Source: JAPULR01 sp965238215
Lineage (GTDB): Bacteria > Chloroflexota > Dehalococcoidia > Lucifugimonadales > GCA-2712585
NCBI GenBank assembly: GCA_965238215.1
Contig: OZ250180.1
Span: forward strand, 1,240,001-1,304,000
Length of the DNA stretch: 64,000 nucleotides
Reading direction: 5' to 3'
The notes below the pieces were generated by a model that saw nothing but the letters and a program-made list of their open reading frames with translations, did not search any database and had not been told where the DNA came from. A program made the position numbers and the translations under genes. The first letter of the stretch is position 1; each line of letters starts with the position of its first letter. Of this stretch, positions 1 through 8,880 are shown in pieces.

Positions 1-989
1 TCGTCACATCCGACAAAGACGGACCCGACTCGGTTTTCGAAAAGGAGTTGCACGACGCAGACATTGTAATTTCACAGCCATTCTGGCCCGGCTATCTCAC
101 CGCCGAGCGCATCGCCAAAGCCCCCAAACTCAAGATGGCCATCACAGCCGGAATCGGATCCGACCACGTGGACCTGCAAGCGGCTATCCAGCGCAACGTC
201 ACCGTCTGTGAAGTCACTTTCTCAAACAGCATCAGCGTTGTGGAACACGCCATCATGCAGATCCTGGCCCTGGTCCGCGACTTCGTTCCCCAATATGGAT
301 GGGTAGTCCGGGGCGGCTGGAACATCGCCGACGCCGTCTCCCGTTCCTACGATCTTGAAGGCATGGACGTGGGGGTGGTGGGCGCTGGACGCATCGGCTT
401 CGGCGTACTCAAGCGACTGAAGCCCTTCGACGTCAATCTCCACTACACGGACCGGCACCGTCTCCCGGCAGAGGCTGAAGAAGAATTAGGGATCACCTTC
501 CATGAAAATGTCGACTCATTGGTGTCGGCCTGCGACGTAGTGAGCATCCACTGTCCGCTTCATCCCGAGACGGAGCACATGTTCAACGAAGAACTCATCG
601 GAAAGATGAAGCGTGGTTCCTACATAGTTAACACGGCCCGGGGGAAGATCTGCGACCGGGAGGCGATAGCCCGCGCGCTGGAGAGCGGCCATTTGGCGGG
701 ATACGCCGGTGACGTTTGGTTCCCGCAGCCCGCGCCCCTAGACCACCCGTGGCGCAGCATGCCGAACCACGCGATGACGCCTCACACTTCCGGCTCCTCC
801 CTGGCCGGACAGCACCGATACGCCGCCGGCGTGCGAGAAATTTTGGAGTGCTGGTTCGAGGGGCGGCCCATCCGCAACGAGTACCTGATTACGCAAGGGG
901 GCGCACTGGCCGGGGCCGGGGCCCACTCCTACAGCGAGGGGGACGCCACCGGCGGCTCTGAAGAGGCCGCCCGCTTTCCGACGGCCTGA
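1..989 (+). CDS. fdh: NAD-dependent formate dehydrogenase, 5'-truncated by window edge
   Basis: Oxidises formate to CO2 with reduction of NAD+ (D-2-hydroxyacid dehydrogenase superfamily, cytoplasmic). The reading frame is open from base 3, so the first visible TTG at 48 is internal; about 328 residues are visible against roughly 400 in the family, so the N-terminus lies outside the window. Visible signatures are the Rossmann motif GAGRIGFGVL, the adenosine-ribose region HYTDRHRLP, the substrate Arg in NTARGKICDR, and TPHTSGSS carrying the catalytic His. The C-terminal extension ALAGAGAHSYSEGDATGGSE is diagnostic of formate dehydrogenase rather than other D-hydroxyacid dehydrogenases. It could supply NADH from formate or methylated-compound oxidation; no partner genes are visible. 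Family assignment is very secure. Confidence 0.95.
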   Translation, partial: VTSDKDGPDSVFEKELHDADIVISQPFWPGYLTAERIAKAPKLKMAITAGIGSDHVDLQAAIQRNVTVCEVTFSNSISVVEHAIMQILALVRDFVPQYGWVVRGGWNIADAVSRSYDLEGMDVGVVGAGRIGFGVLKRLKPFDVNLHYTDRHRLPAEAEEELGITFHENVDSLVSACDVVSIHCPLHPETEHMFNEELIGKMKRGSYIVNTARGKICDREAIARALESGHLAGYAGDVWFPQPAPLDHPWRSMPNHAMTPHTSGSSLAGQHRYAAGVREILECWFEGRPIRNEYLITQGGALAGAGAHSYSEGDATGGSEEAARFPTA

Positions 990-1157
990 CCCGTTCCTGT
1001 AGTCCTGTCTCAGGCTTTGTCGTTCCGCCCGTGAAGGGGTCGGTGCTTATGCCTTCTTGCCTTACCACGGAGCACGCTTATGGCGGATGTCCCCCGTGAG
1101 GATTGGTATTGGGTAGCGTCGGACACGGGATGGGAGGAATGGCGAAGGGGAGAATCG

Positions 1158-1304
1158 GTTCCCGCGTAGGGAGACCTTTGTATAACTACCGAAACGCATT
1201 CAGATGGTGGTGTGGGACGACTCTTGCCATAGCTAAATCATTTGATTCTGGATTCCGGCTTTCGCCGGAATGACGATTGTGCAAAGGTCTCCCTACGCGG
1301 GAAC
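1158..1304. repeat. MITE-like element with perfect 23-bp terminal inverted repeats
   Basis: The left arm at 1158-1180 (begins GTTCCCGCGTAGGGAG) is the exact reverse complement of 1282-1304. The 147-bp element contains an inner stem-loop at 1252-1271 (ATTCCGGC, loop TTTC, GCCGGAAT). It is non-coding and too short for a transposase. No clear target-site duplication was seen. It looks like a non-autonomous palindromic element. Confidence 0.75.
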
Positions 1305-1355
1305 AACGGACGGGGAGCGCGGGATCGATGATAGGGGGATATCGTGGGAGGGGGA

Positions 1356-1376
1356 GGGCTGGTTTGAAACCAGCCC
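1356..1376. repeat. Dispersed palindrome, family GGGCTGGTTT/AAACCAGCCC
   Basis: Near-perfect 21-nt palindrome (10-bp arms around one G). An identical copy lies at 58301-58321. Both are intergenic. Confidence 0.75.
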
Positions 1377-1552
1377 TTACGTGGGAGAACGTGACGGACA
1401 GCGAGAGCTACAGAAGTGGAAAGGGCTTTCACAAGGAATGATGCTTTGTCAATACTTTTTATGTCAGTTTCTTGCTACAAATGGGGAAAGGCTTGCCAAC
1501 TTCATCCATATAGTCCATCCTTCCCATCATATTGCATAAAGGAGGTTCAAAC

Positions 1553-2233
1553 ATGGGCACGTTATCCCTAAACAAGTTGGCTGGTCTGGCCCTAGTCTTC
1601 GGCCCCCTGATTGCCTTCGTCTTCTTCCTTATCGAGCCGGGCGGTCTCCTCATCGACAGCGCCGACCCCTCAGACTCAATCGGCGCCATCACCGCCAAGG
1701 GAGCGAACTCCGCGCTGACCAGTATAACCAATATATTGTCCATCGCCGGTCTGGCGCTAACCATCTTCGGTCTCTACGCGATACTAAGCAACGTGAGTTC
1801 ACGGGGGAACGGCAAGGCGCTTACCCAGATGGGGTTCTTTATGATGCTCGTCGGGATCATCAGCTGGATTCTTGCCGGCGGCGTAGACCTGATGCTGGCC
1901 GACGCTCAGTCGACTGAACAGATCACCGGCAGGGTACCGGTGTACCTTGTGGGGTCCGCTCTGCTGTACGTAGGGGGACTTACCCTTGGGCTTGGCTCGA
2001 TTTTCTTCGCCTTGGGATTATCCACCAGGGCAGACTTCAACCAGATCATCGCTCATTTGGCCGCCCTCGTGAGCCTGGTCATACTCGTTTGCTTCCTGAT
2101 AGGCATTCTCAGCAACAGCAACCTAGACACCTTTATCACGATTGCCCGCGGACTCTACGTGCTTTGGGTGCTCTGGTTCATCTACCTTGGCTTCGGACTA
2201 CTCAACAAGCCGGACCCACTAGCTTCGGACTAA
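1553..2233 (+). CDS. Small integral membrane protein, unknown function
   Basis: Encodes 226 aa. The start is the ATG at 1553, set by a strong Shine-Dalgarno AAAGGAGGT at 1538-1546; a TTG at 1532 lies upstream of that site and is rejected. The protein is hydrophobic throughout, with about six predicted membrane segments (near residues 8-27, 55-78, 90-112, 125-155, 165-190 and 197-215) and short polar loops. There is no catalytic motif and I do not recognise the family. It is monocistronic, with a hairpin terminator just downstream at about 2248. It may be a DUF4386-like membrane protein, but that is a weak impression. Confidence 0.75.
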   Translation: MGTLSLNKLAGLALVFGPLIAFVFFLIEPGGLLIDSADPSDSIGAITAKGANSALTSITNILSIAGLALTIFGLYAILSNVSSRGNGKALTQMGFFMMLVGIISWILAGGVDLMLADAQSTEQITGRVPVYLVGSALLYVGGLTLGLGSIFFALGLSTRADFNQIIAHLAALVSLVILVCFLIGILSNSNLDTFITIARGLYVLWVLWFIYLGFGLLNKPDPLASD

Positions 2234-2247
2234 ACGGGCGCCGAAAC

Positions 2248-2283
2248 TTTGGTGGCTACCCCGATTCTGGGGCAGCCACCAAT
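2248..2283 (+). terminator. Hairpin terminator after the membrane protein gene
   Basis: The stem pairs GGTGGCTACCCC with GGGGCAGCCACC (one A/C mismatch) around the loop GATTCT. It starts 15-20 bases after the stop codon. The T-run is poor. Confidence 0.55.
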
Positions 2284-2426
2284 GGGTCTCCACGGCTCTC
2301 ACCCAGCTTCGTGATATAGCGAAATTTGCCGTAGACCAGCCCTCCAAATATAATCGCATGGCCGGTTAAGTCCCGATTGCGACCAATTTCAATGAAGGGC
2401 CCGCACACCTAAGACGAATCCCGCCC

Positions 2427-4643
2427 ATGCTGCCCTCGAAACTACTGGAGCCTTTAGGCGAACTACTGGACGACGCCGGGAGGATGTCGAAGCTGTGGCC
2501 AGCCCTCAGCATCGGCGCCGTTCTCGGCGTACTGGTCATCATCTTCCAGATCTCCTTCTCCGCCATCGTTTTTTCCGGTCCACTCGCGCCTCTTGCCATC
2601 CACGGCGTCGGCCTCCTTCTATTTGGGGCGCTGGTCACGGTGGTAATTACCGCCCTTACCAGCAAATACAAAGGAATCATCTCCTTCCCCATGGAAGTGA
2701 CCATCTCCGTGCTGGCGATAATCGGCGCGGCGGTCGCGGTCAGCATAGAAGGGCCCGTTGACCAACGTCACCTGGTAACAATGGCGGTCATCATGGGGGC
2801 GACCAGCCTCCTCACTGCCGCCGCCTACCTGCTGATAGGCAGATTCCACCTCACCAACTATCTCCGCTTCATCCCCTTCCCGGTGGCCGCCGGAATCCTT
2901 GCAGCCACCGGCTGGGTGCTCTTACGGGGCAGTCTTGCCGTAATGACGGGAAACGTTTTCGGTTGGGACACCATTGTCCAAAACGTAGAACCCTCCACAC
3001 TGGTCAAATGGGGGCCGGGGGTTGCTTACGGCGTACTGATATTCTTCGCCAGCCGAAAATGGGGGCACTTTCTCGTGCTGCCCCTTGCCCTGGCCCTTGG
3101 CATTGCCCTCTACCACCTAGCCCTTCTCGGCTTCGGCATATCCATATCCGAAGCCCGCGAGGAGGGCTTTCTCTTCTCCCTGGGAGGCGCACAGAGCGGC
3201 GCTCTATGGCCTCCCTTCGAGCTGGGCGACTTGGCCCTCATTGATTGGAGCGTGGTCCTCTCCCAGGTACCCATCATGCTTGCTGCCGCCTTCGTCACAC
3301 TGATCGCGGCCCTGGTCTACACCAACGCCCTGGAGTTATCCAGTGGAGTGGAACTGGACATGAACCGGGAGTTTCGCTCAATGGGGCTGGCCTCCGTGGC
3401 TGCGGGACTGGGAGGGAGCGCGCCTGGGCACCACGTGCCCCCCCTTTCGACCATGAGTCTGGTGGGCGGCGCCTACACTCGTCTGACTCCCATCGTTGCC
3501 GCCCTCGTGGTTGCCTTCGCCATCTTCCTGAGCGGAGCGGCCTTGGAAATCATCCCGTTGCCGATGATCGGGAGTCTTGTTTTCTTCATCGGTATACGAC
3601 AAATATATACTTGGCTGTTCGTTGTGCGGCGGATGCTTCCTTACACCGACTACGGCATCATCCTCATAATTGTAGGCGTCATCGCCGTGGCAGGATTTCT
3701 CCAGGGGATAGCTGCCGGACTGGTTGCCACCGTAATCATCTTCGCCTTCCGCTTCAGCCGGGTTGAGGTGGTAGACACTCCCGTATCGGGGAAGGATGTC
3801 CGGAGCAACAAGCGGCGTCCCATTTTCCACCGGGCCATTCTGGCCGAGCAGAGCTCTCTTATCCAGGGCTACCACCTGAAGGGGTACATTTTCTTCGGGA
3901 GCGCATATCCTATGGTGGACCGGCTCAACCTAGCCCTTCAATCTGACCCCGCTCCTCAGTGCGTTATTGTAGACTTCTCCAACGTTACCGGATTCGACGT
4001 TTCTGCGGGAAGTGCCCTGCACCGGTTCATTCGCAACGCCAGAAACAAGGGAACGCGGGTGGTGGCCACGTCCATGTCCCGCTCCTTCCGCGCCATGCTT
4101 CTACGGGGACTCCCCATGGTGGACCGCCACAACATCCACTTCGAGGATGACTTCGATTACGGTTTGGAGTGGTGCGAAGAGATTGTGATAGAGTCCTGGG
4201 ACCGGCGGGCACAAGAGCAGAAGGAGGCCCGAGACGCCATAGCAGACCTCTCCAAGGAAGAGACCAAGCGGCTGTCGGACCTGCAGGCCAAGTTTGACGA
4301 GCTTACCGTGCGACTGGCCCACCATGCCGAAGTCGTTGACTTCAAAGAGGGGCAGATGATGGTGGAGATAGGCTCATACCCGAGGGGGCTTCAGCTGCTG
4401 GTTTCCGGCCTAGCCACAGCCCACGACGGACAGGACCATCACCGGCTCAGGGAATACGGTCCCGGCTCCGTGCTCACCGTGCGGGCCGCATATGGCGAGT
4501 ATGAGTCCAAGGAGGAGATTCAGGCCGAAGAAGCGTGTCGCGTTCTGCTGTTGACGAGCGAAGTTCGGGAGGCCCTGGAATCGGAGGACCGCGACCTGGC
4601 CATGAACCTCTACAGCTATCTACTTAGCCAGGGAAGCGACTGA
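2427..4643 (+). CDS. SulP-family anion transporter with STAS and cNMP-binding-like domains
   Basis: Predicted secondary anion transporter (SulP/SLC26), 738 aa. Residues about 25-440 form the multi-span membrane domain, including an ELSSGVELDMNRE(F) segment and a glycine-rich GLGGSAPGHH stretch typical of the SulP core. A STAS domain follows at about 480-590 (QCVIVDFSNVTGFDVSAG, the usual I(D)-x-S-V-x-x-D-x-S region). The C-terminal ~120 residues resemble a degenerate cyclic-nucleotide-binding fold (GSVLTVRAAYGEY). The substrate (sulfate, bicarbonate or other) cannot be read from sequence. No clear Shine-Dalgarno precedes the ATG at 2427; the in-frame ATG at 2484 is an alternative. The gene stands alone. 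Confidence 0.85.
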   Translation: MLPSKLLEPLGELLDDAGRMSKLWPALSIGAVLGVLVIIFQISFSAIVFSGPLAPLAIHGVGLLLFGALVTVVITALTSKYKGIISFPMEVTISVLAIIGAAVAVSIEGPVDQRHLVTMAVIMGATSLLTAAAYLLIGRFHLTNYLRFIPFPVAAGILAATGWVLLRGSLAVMTGNVFGWDTIVQNVEPSTLVKWGPGVAYGVLIFFASRKWGHFLVLPLALALGIALYHLALLGFGISISEAREEGFLFSLGGAQSGALWPPFELGDLALIDWSVVLSQVPIMLAAAFVTLIAALVYTNALELSSGVELDMNREFRSMGLASVAAGLGGSAPGHHVPPLSTMSLVGGAYTRLTPIVAALVVAFAIFLSGAALEIIPLPMIGSLVFFIGIRQIYTWLFVVRRMLPYTDYGIILIIVGVIAVAGFLQGIAAGLVATVIIFAFRFSRVEVVDTPVSGKDVRSNKRRPIFHRAILAEQSSLIQGYHLKGYIFFGSAYPMVDRLNLALQSDPAPQCVIVDFSNVTGFDVSAGSALHRFIRNARNKGTRVVATSMSRSFRAMLLRGLPMVDRHNIHFEDDFDYGLEWCEEIVIESWDRRAQEQKEARDAIADLSKEETKRLSDLQAKFDELTVRLAHHAEVVDFKEGQMMVEIGSYPRGLQLLVSGLATAHDGQDHHRLREYGPGSVLTVRAAYGEYESKEEIQAEEACRVLLLTSEVREALESEDRDLAMNLYSYLLSQGSD

Positions 4644-5309
4644 GCTAATTATGAGGAAGGGGAATGGGTCCCCGCATTCGCGAGGACACGGGGGGTTAGG
4701 GAGCCGACGGGGTAGAATCAGTAGGCTATCGAAGTCTGCTCAGATACATTTGCTTGCGTTAAAGGACGCAATTTGCAGTTGTTGGCAGTGCGGATTCGTT
4801 GTGGGGAAAGGACCGATTCGTTCTGGGGAGATCAGGCGTGGGAATGATTCGATATGATTATCGATTCGGTATCAATTCGTGCCTGAGATTGACCGGTCTA
4901 GGCGTGGATATTCGTTTCGAAAAAAGTCTGCCAAGCGGATCGGCTTCCGGGGTGGAGAAGTTGGCGGATTTGTTAAGGTGCATAGGTTTTCGGAGGATGA
5001 TAGTAGCAGGGACGGGGAATTTGCGGCAATGGGGAGATGGCAGTGTCGGTCGGGCAAGAGAAGATGGGTCCCCGCATTCGCGAGGACAAGAGGGGTGGGG
5101 GAGGATTGGTCGTGGGGGACGATATATTCTTCACTCCGCTGCGCTATGTTCAGAATGACATGGAAGGAGTGCTGCGCTCGGAATGAGATTTGGGTGGAGG
5201 GGGAGGATCACCCCCATCCTAACCTTCCCCCCTCAAGAGGGGATGGATCCCCGCATTCGCGAGGACATGGGAGGGAGATAGGGAGTGCCGAGTTGGGGCA
5301 GCGGCGGAT
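4644..5309. other. Intergenic repeat-rich region
   Basis: No credible gene. It contains three copies of a stem-loop repeat reading TCCCCGC-ATTC-GCGAGGA (4664-4690, 5064-5089, 5243-5268). It also holds a diverged copy (about 4844-4935) of the 230-bp unit found twice at 57.7 and 58.4 kb, and one copy of the CCCCCATCCTAACCTTCCCC repeat at about 5210-5243. Short ORFs here are repeat-derived. Confidence 0.65.
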
Positions 5310-6083
5310 TTACCTTCGGGGCTCCCATCTGAAATAGCGCACCGCGACGGCCATCCCCGCCACCAGCCATAAGGCCATAACTCCCAGATGCAAGGGCTCA
5401 AATCCAAGTCCAGATTCAAAGGGGCTGAAGGCAGTGTGCATGGTTGTTGAAAAGTGGCGGATGGGGAAGATATCGGCAAAGGTGGTCAGCCACGCAGGGG
5501 CGTCCCTTAGTGGAATGAAAACGTCTGAAATGAACATCAGGGGCAGGATAGAAGCCTGGACCACCGCCGGCGCTGCGTCCGCGTTGGGTATTATGGAAGT
5601 CACAGCCAGACCTAGGGCGCAGAAAGTCGCAGCCGCCAAGACGAGGGATACAAGGAAGGCGGGGCTGGTGTTGGTTGGCGGGTCCACGTTGTAGAACACC
5701 ACCCCCGCTGCCGTCACAATGGCCACCAGCAGAAGGGCAACCAGCACCGAATGAATTACCTTGCCCATGAGCAGGGCCGACGCCGGCAGCGGCGTACCCC
5801 GAACGCGCTTCAGAGACCCCTCGTCGCGGGCGAAGGTAATGCCCATAGCTATGTTGGTGTAGCAGGCCGTGACTACCGAAAGGACGAGGATGGCCGGCAC
5901 GTAGAAGGTGGAAATGCTGATCACCCCATGGGGACTTTCCAAGTCGCGCGTACCGAAGAGAAGGTTGAAAATCACCAAGAACATTAGCGGGAACACGAAG
6001 GTGAAGAAGGCTGCCACCGGGTTACGCCAAAAGACCCTGTTTTCGTACTTGACCTGTCGGAGGGTCAGCAGAATCGTCTTCAT
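5310..6083 (-). CDS. ABC-2 type exporter permease
   Basis: Membrane subunit of an ABC-2 exporter, 257 aa, with about six membrane segments. The N-terminal amphipathic region (LRQVKYENRVFWRNP) before the first span and the FARDEGSLKRVRGTPL loop after the second are characteristic of ABC-2 drug or polysaccharide permeases. The start ATG overlaps the stop of the ATPase gene by 4 bp (6080-6083), so the two are translationally coupled. The pair probably exports a hydrophobic compound or antibiotic; the substrate is unknown. Confidence 0.9.
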   Translation of the reverse strand: MKTILLTLRQVKYENRVFWRNPVAAFFTFVFPLMFLVIFNLLFGTRDLESPHGVISISTFYVPAILVLSVVTACYTNIAMGITFARDEGSLKRVRGTPLPASALLMGKVIHSVLVALLLVAIVTAAGVVFYNVDPPTNTSPAFLVSLVLAAATFCALGLAVTSIIPNADAAPAVVQASILPLMFISDVFIPLRDAPAWLTTFADIFPIRHFSTTMHTAFSPFESGLGFEPLHLGVMALWLVAGMAVAVRYFRWEPRR

Positions 6084-7000
6084 GCTTCGTCCGCCCCATC
6101 TGACGCCGCCAGCTGAACGAACAGGTCATCCAAAGAGGGGCGGGTGACGGAAAGCTCTTCCAGATCAACGCCCTCCGACGTGGCCCAGGACGTCAACCCG
6201 TGCAGAGCCTGGGTAGGAACGTTCGTCACAAGGACAAAGTGCCCGTCCGGCTGCAAGGTTCCCCCTTCGAGACCCTCGGGCATTGGGGGTGCGTCCTGGG
6301 ACAGCTTATAGCGTATCGTGGTGCCGCCGGCGTGGCTCAACAGCTCGTCAGGCGTTCCTTCCACCACGATCTTGCCCTGGACCATGATGGCCACCCGGTC
6401 GGCCAGGTTCTGGGCTTCGTCCATGTAATGGGTGGTCAGCACAACGGTCTTGCCAAGGTGCTGCAGGTTACGAATCATCTCCCACGCGTCCCGGCGGGCC
6501 GAGGGATCAAAGCCGGTTGTAGGCTCGTCCAGGAAGAGCAGGTCAGGGTCTCCGGAGAGGCCAATGGCTACGTCGAGCCGACGCTGCTGCCCCCCGGAGA
6601 GTTTCTTGACGCGGGTCTTGCGCTGGGGGCCCAGACCCGTGGCGTGCAGTACGTCCTCCAAGGCCATGGGGTGGGGATAGTAGCCGCGAAAGAGGTCTAT
6701 GGTCTCCTCCACGTTCAGATAGGGCTGAACGCTCGTGGATTGAAGGACGATGCCGATCTTTTCCCGGAATTCCCGCTGCTTACGCGCCGGGTCATATCCC
6801 AGGACTTGTACGTCCCCCGCGCTCTTATCGAGATAGCCCTCGAGAATCTCGATGGTGGTTGTCTTGCCGGCGCCGTTAGGCCCTAACAAAGCGAAGACTT
6901 CACCGGTAGGTATTTCTAGGTCGATACCGCGAACGGCCTCCACGTTCCCGTAGGATTTTCGGAGGCCTCGAACCTGTATGGCGATGGATGAATTGTTCAT
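6080..7000 (-). CDS. ABC transporter ATP-binding protein (ABC-2 exporter)
   Basis: Nucleotide-binding subunit, 306 aa. The Walker A motif GPNGAGKTT lies at about 40-48, the signature LSGGQQRRLD in mid-protein, Walker B LLFLDEPTTGFD after it, and the H-loop in VLTTHYMDEA. The C-terminal ~80 residues are the DUF4162-type extension seen in CcmA/DrrA-like exporters. I set the start at the ATG of MNNSSIAIQ (position 7000), because upstream codons have no homology to the family and run into the divergent promoter region of the next gene. The permease follows with a 4-bp overlap. Confidence 0.93.
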   Translation of the reverse strand: MNNSSIAIQVRGLRKSYGNVEAVRGIDLEIPTGEVFALLGPNGAGKTTTIEILEGYLDKSAGDVQVLGYDPARKQREFREKIGIVLQSTSVQPYLNVEETIDLFRGYYPHPMALEDVLHATGLGPQRKTRVKKLSGGQQRRLDVAIGLSGDPDLLFLDEPTTGFDPSARRDAWEMIRNLQHLGKTVVLTTHYMDEAQNLADRVAIMVQGKIVVEGTPDELLSHAGGTTIRYKLSQDAPPMPEGLEGGTLQPDGHFVLVTNVPTQALHGLTSWATSEGVDLEELSVTRPSLDDLFVQLAASDGADEA

Positions 7001-7183
7001 TCTAGCGTCTCTGCAAACGCTGGATATGTTAAGGGAAGCCACAGCTACGTGTCCACCCGGGGAGTGAACATCGCTATTAGCCGGCAAAACCTCTTGACGC
7101 CCATCCCCACACCACCACTCCCCATTGACCACACGCCGTAGTGGGGCTACCATGGCCGCATCCCATAGCAAGGACGGCCCAAC

Positions 7184-8287
7184 ATGAACGCACTCAACGG
7201 CTCCGCGACTGGAAAAGTTATGACCGTTAACGGTCCTATTGACCCCGCAGACGCGGGCGTTTGCATAATGCACGAACACATCTTCATCGACTTCTGGCGC
7301 GACAAGGAGCCGGGCTTCAACGCTCCGGCCACGGACGTGGCCCACTGGAACGAGAAGCTTACGCTGGATAACCTCTACCTGGCCCGAAACCACAAGCCAA
7401 TCAAGGACAACTATATGCTCACCGACGAGGGAGTGGCCGCGAAAGACCTGATGGCCTACCGCAACCTGGGCGGCACAACGGTCGTCGAGGTTAGCAACAT
7501 CGGGCTTGGGAGGGACCCCCTGGCCCTGCAGCGGGTCTCCAACGCCACCGGCCTGAACATTGTGATGGGTTCCGGCTGGTACCAGAAGTTCTACCACCCC
7601 AAAGACATGGACGAGCGCACGGTGGAAGACCTGACCGAGGAGATTATCCGGGACTTGACCGTCGGCGTGGGGAACACCGGAGTGCGCTCCGGCATCATCG
7701 GAGAGGTTGGCGTCAACGGCAACCCGCTGACACCCAATGAGGAGAAGAGCATCCGCGCCTCGGGCCGGGCCAGCCAAGCCACGGGCGCCGCAATCACCTT
7801 CCACAGCGGAGGCACCGGCCGAGAAAAGTTCCAGGTTGCCAAATGGCTACAGGAAGAGGGCACTGACCTGACGCGTACTATCTACGGCCACAGCAACTCC
7901 TACGCCGGCGAGGTGGACTTGCTTCTGGAGTTGCTTGAGCTTGGCGTATACGTGCAGTTCGACACGCTGGGGCGGGTGATGGCCCCGGTGGCACGGAAGC
8001 CAATTACGCTGGCGCCGCCCAAGCCCGCGGACCCACAGGTGGCCGCCGACGCTCTCGTCGCCGAGTGCATTCCCCAGCTGCTGGAGGCGGGATACGAGGA
8101 CCGGCTTCTACTCTCCCAAGACGTGTGCATGAAGATGCACATGCATGCCTACGGCGGGACCGGCTACACCTTTGTCCTGGAGAAGTTCCTGCCCTACCTG
8201 AGACACCTGGGCGTGACTGAGGAGCAGGTGCACAAGATGATGGTTGCAAACCCCCGCCGGGTGCTGACGCTGGTGGAACCGGGGTAG
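7184..8287 (+). CDS. Phosphotriesterase-family metal-dependent hydrolase
   Basis: TIM-barrel hydrolase of the amidohydrolase superfamily, 367 aa. Metal ligands are visible: HEH (His30/His32), His207 in FHSGG, His236 in YGHSN, and Asp313 in LSQDV. The bridging ligand is Glu174 (GIIGEVG), where classical phosphotriesterase has a carboxylated lysine. Glu is the arrangement reported for the phosphotriesterase homology protein and some lactonases. The natural substrate is therefore more likely a lactone, carboxylester or sugar-derived ester than an organophosphate. A hairpin terminator follows. It is transcribed divergently from the ABC operon. Confidence 0.88.
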   Translation: MNALNGSATGKVMTVNGPIDPADAGVCIMHEHIFIDFWRDKEPGFNAPATDVAHWNEKLTLDNLYLARNHKPIKDNYMLTDEGVAAKDLMAYRNLGGTTVVEVSNIGLGRDPLALQRVSNATGLNIVMGSGWYQKFYHPKDMDERTVEDLTEEIIRDLTVGVGNTGVRSGIIGEVGVNGNPLTPNEEKSIRASGRASQATGAAITFHSGGTGREKFQVAKWLQEEGTDLTRTIYGHSNSYAGEVDLLLELLELGVYVQFDTLGRVMAPVARKPITLAPPKPADPQVAADALVAECIPQLLEAGYEDRLLLSQDVCMKMHMHAYGGTGYTFVLEKFLPYLRHLGVTEEQVHKMMVANPRRVLTLVEPG

Positions 8288-8340
8288 GGGGAAACGACTT
8301 GGCTTGACGTCTCGGTCAATTCCTTCTACACTTATCAAGC

Positions 8341-8388
8341 AAGAGCCGGGCGTAGCTCCCCTCGGGAGTTGTGACTGGCTCTTTTCTT
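8341..8388 (+). terminator. Hairpin terminator after the phosphotriesterase-family gene
   Basis: The outer stem pairs AAGAGCC with GGCTCTT; the inner stem pairs AGCTCCC with GGGAGTT around CTC. It is followed by TTTTCTTAT. The position, about 55 bases after the stop codon, supports a Rho-independent terminator. Confidence 0.7.
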
Positions 8389-8460
8389 ATAAGATTACGT
8401 TAAGTTTAGGTGGCGAAGGGCTTATCCGCCCTTCTTACCGCCGTACATAGAAATTATTCA

Positions 8461-8880
8461 TCATTGAAGTTCATAGTCTGACCAATGAACCTCGCCCAAT
8501 ACCAAATCCTCTTTACTATCAAAGGTGATACGCCAATGCCGCATAATGTCTTGTCCGAGCAATGAGGGCAATCTCTCATTATTGCGGTGGGGTTTCGCAA
8601 AGAGAATCTCACTACGATAAAAGTAGCTGCCCCGTTCGGTAGGAAACGCAACAATAGCTTGCTCAACGTAACACCGCGCCGCGCCGCCTACACCACGAGT
8701 TGACACCTCGTTAGCAAATTCCTCATACCGCAAGCCTTCGCAGTCTCTGGGGTGCAAAGTAGTGGTAGAGCATCCCGTATCAGCCAAGATTGATATTTGG
8801 CGTGACCATCGTAATCTGGGTAAAAAAACCACTGCGTGAATGAAGGGCTGTCCTCTCTTATTAAACCAGCCGGTAATCAC
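8461..8880 (-). CDS. Retropepsin-like aspartyl protease-fold protein
   Basis: 139 aa. It has the retropepsin pattern: the catalytic-type triad ADTGCST (Asp34-Thr35-Gly36) preceded by a hydrophobic strand, and a C-terminal SLLGQDIMRHWRITFD segment matching the LLGxDxL motif of bacterial single-domain aspartyl proteases. One DTG per chain implies an active site formed by dimerisation. It starts at a GTG whose bases overlap the stop of the upstream gene (GTGA), so it is translationally coupled. There is no signal peptide. Proteolytic activity is inferred, not shown. Confidence 0.7.
   Translation of the reverse strand: MITGWFNKRGQPFIHAVVFLPRLRWSRQISILADTGCSTTTLHPRDCEGLRYEEFANEVSTRGVGGAARCYVEQAIVAFPTERGSYFYRSEILFAKPHRNNERLPSLLGQDIMRHWRITFDSKEDLVLGEVHWSDYELQ

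Larger units (their letters stand above)
990..1552. other. Intergenic region with dispersed repeats
   Basis: No credible gene. It holds a MITE-like element with 23-bp inverted ends (1158-1304) and a separate palindrome (1356-1376), listed separately. The remainder up to the Shine-Dalgarno of the next gene shows nothing I can name. Short ORFs here lack ribosome-binding sites and run through the repeats. Confidence 0.6.

Noticed and set aside
4651..5337. Small plus-strand ORFs in the 4.6-5.3 kb gap
   Set aside because: They are built from dispersed repeats (for example SPHSRGH segments from the stem-loop repeat) and lack conserved protein features.
7001..7804. N-terminal extension of the ABC ATPase ORF
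   Set aside because: It is antisense to the phosphotriesterase-family gene. ABC homology begins at MNNSSIAIQ.
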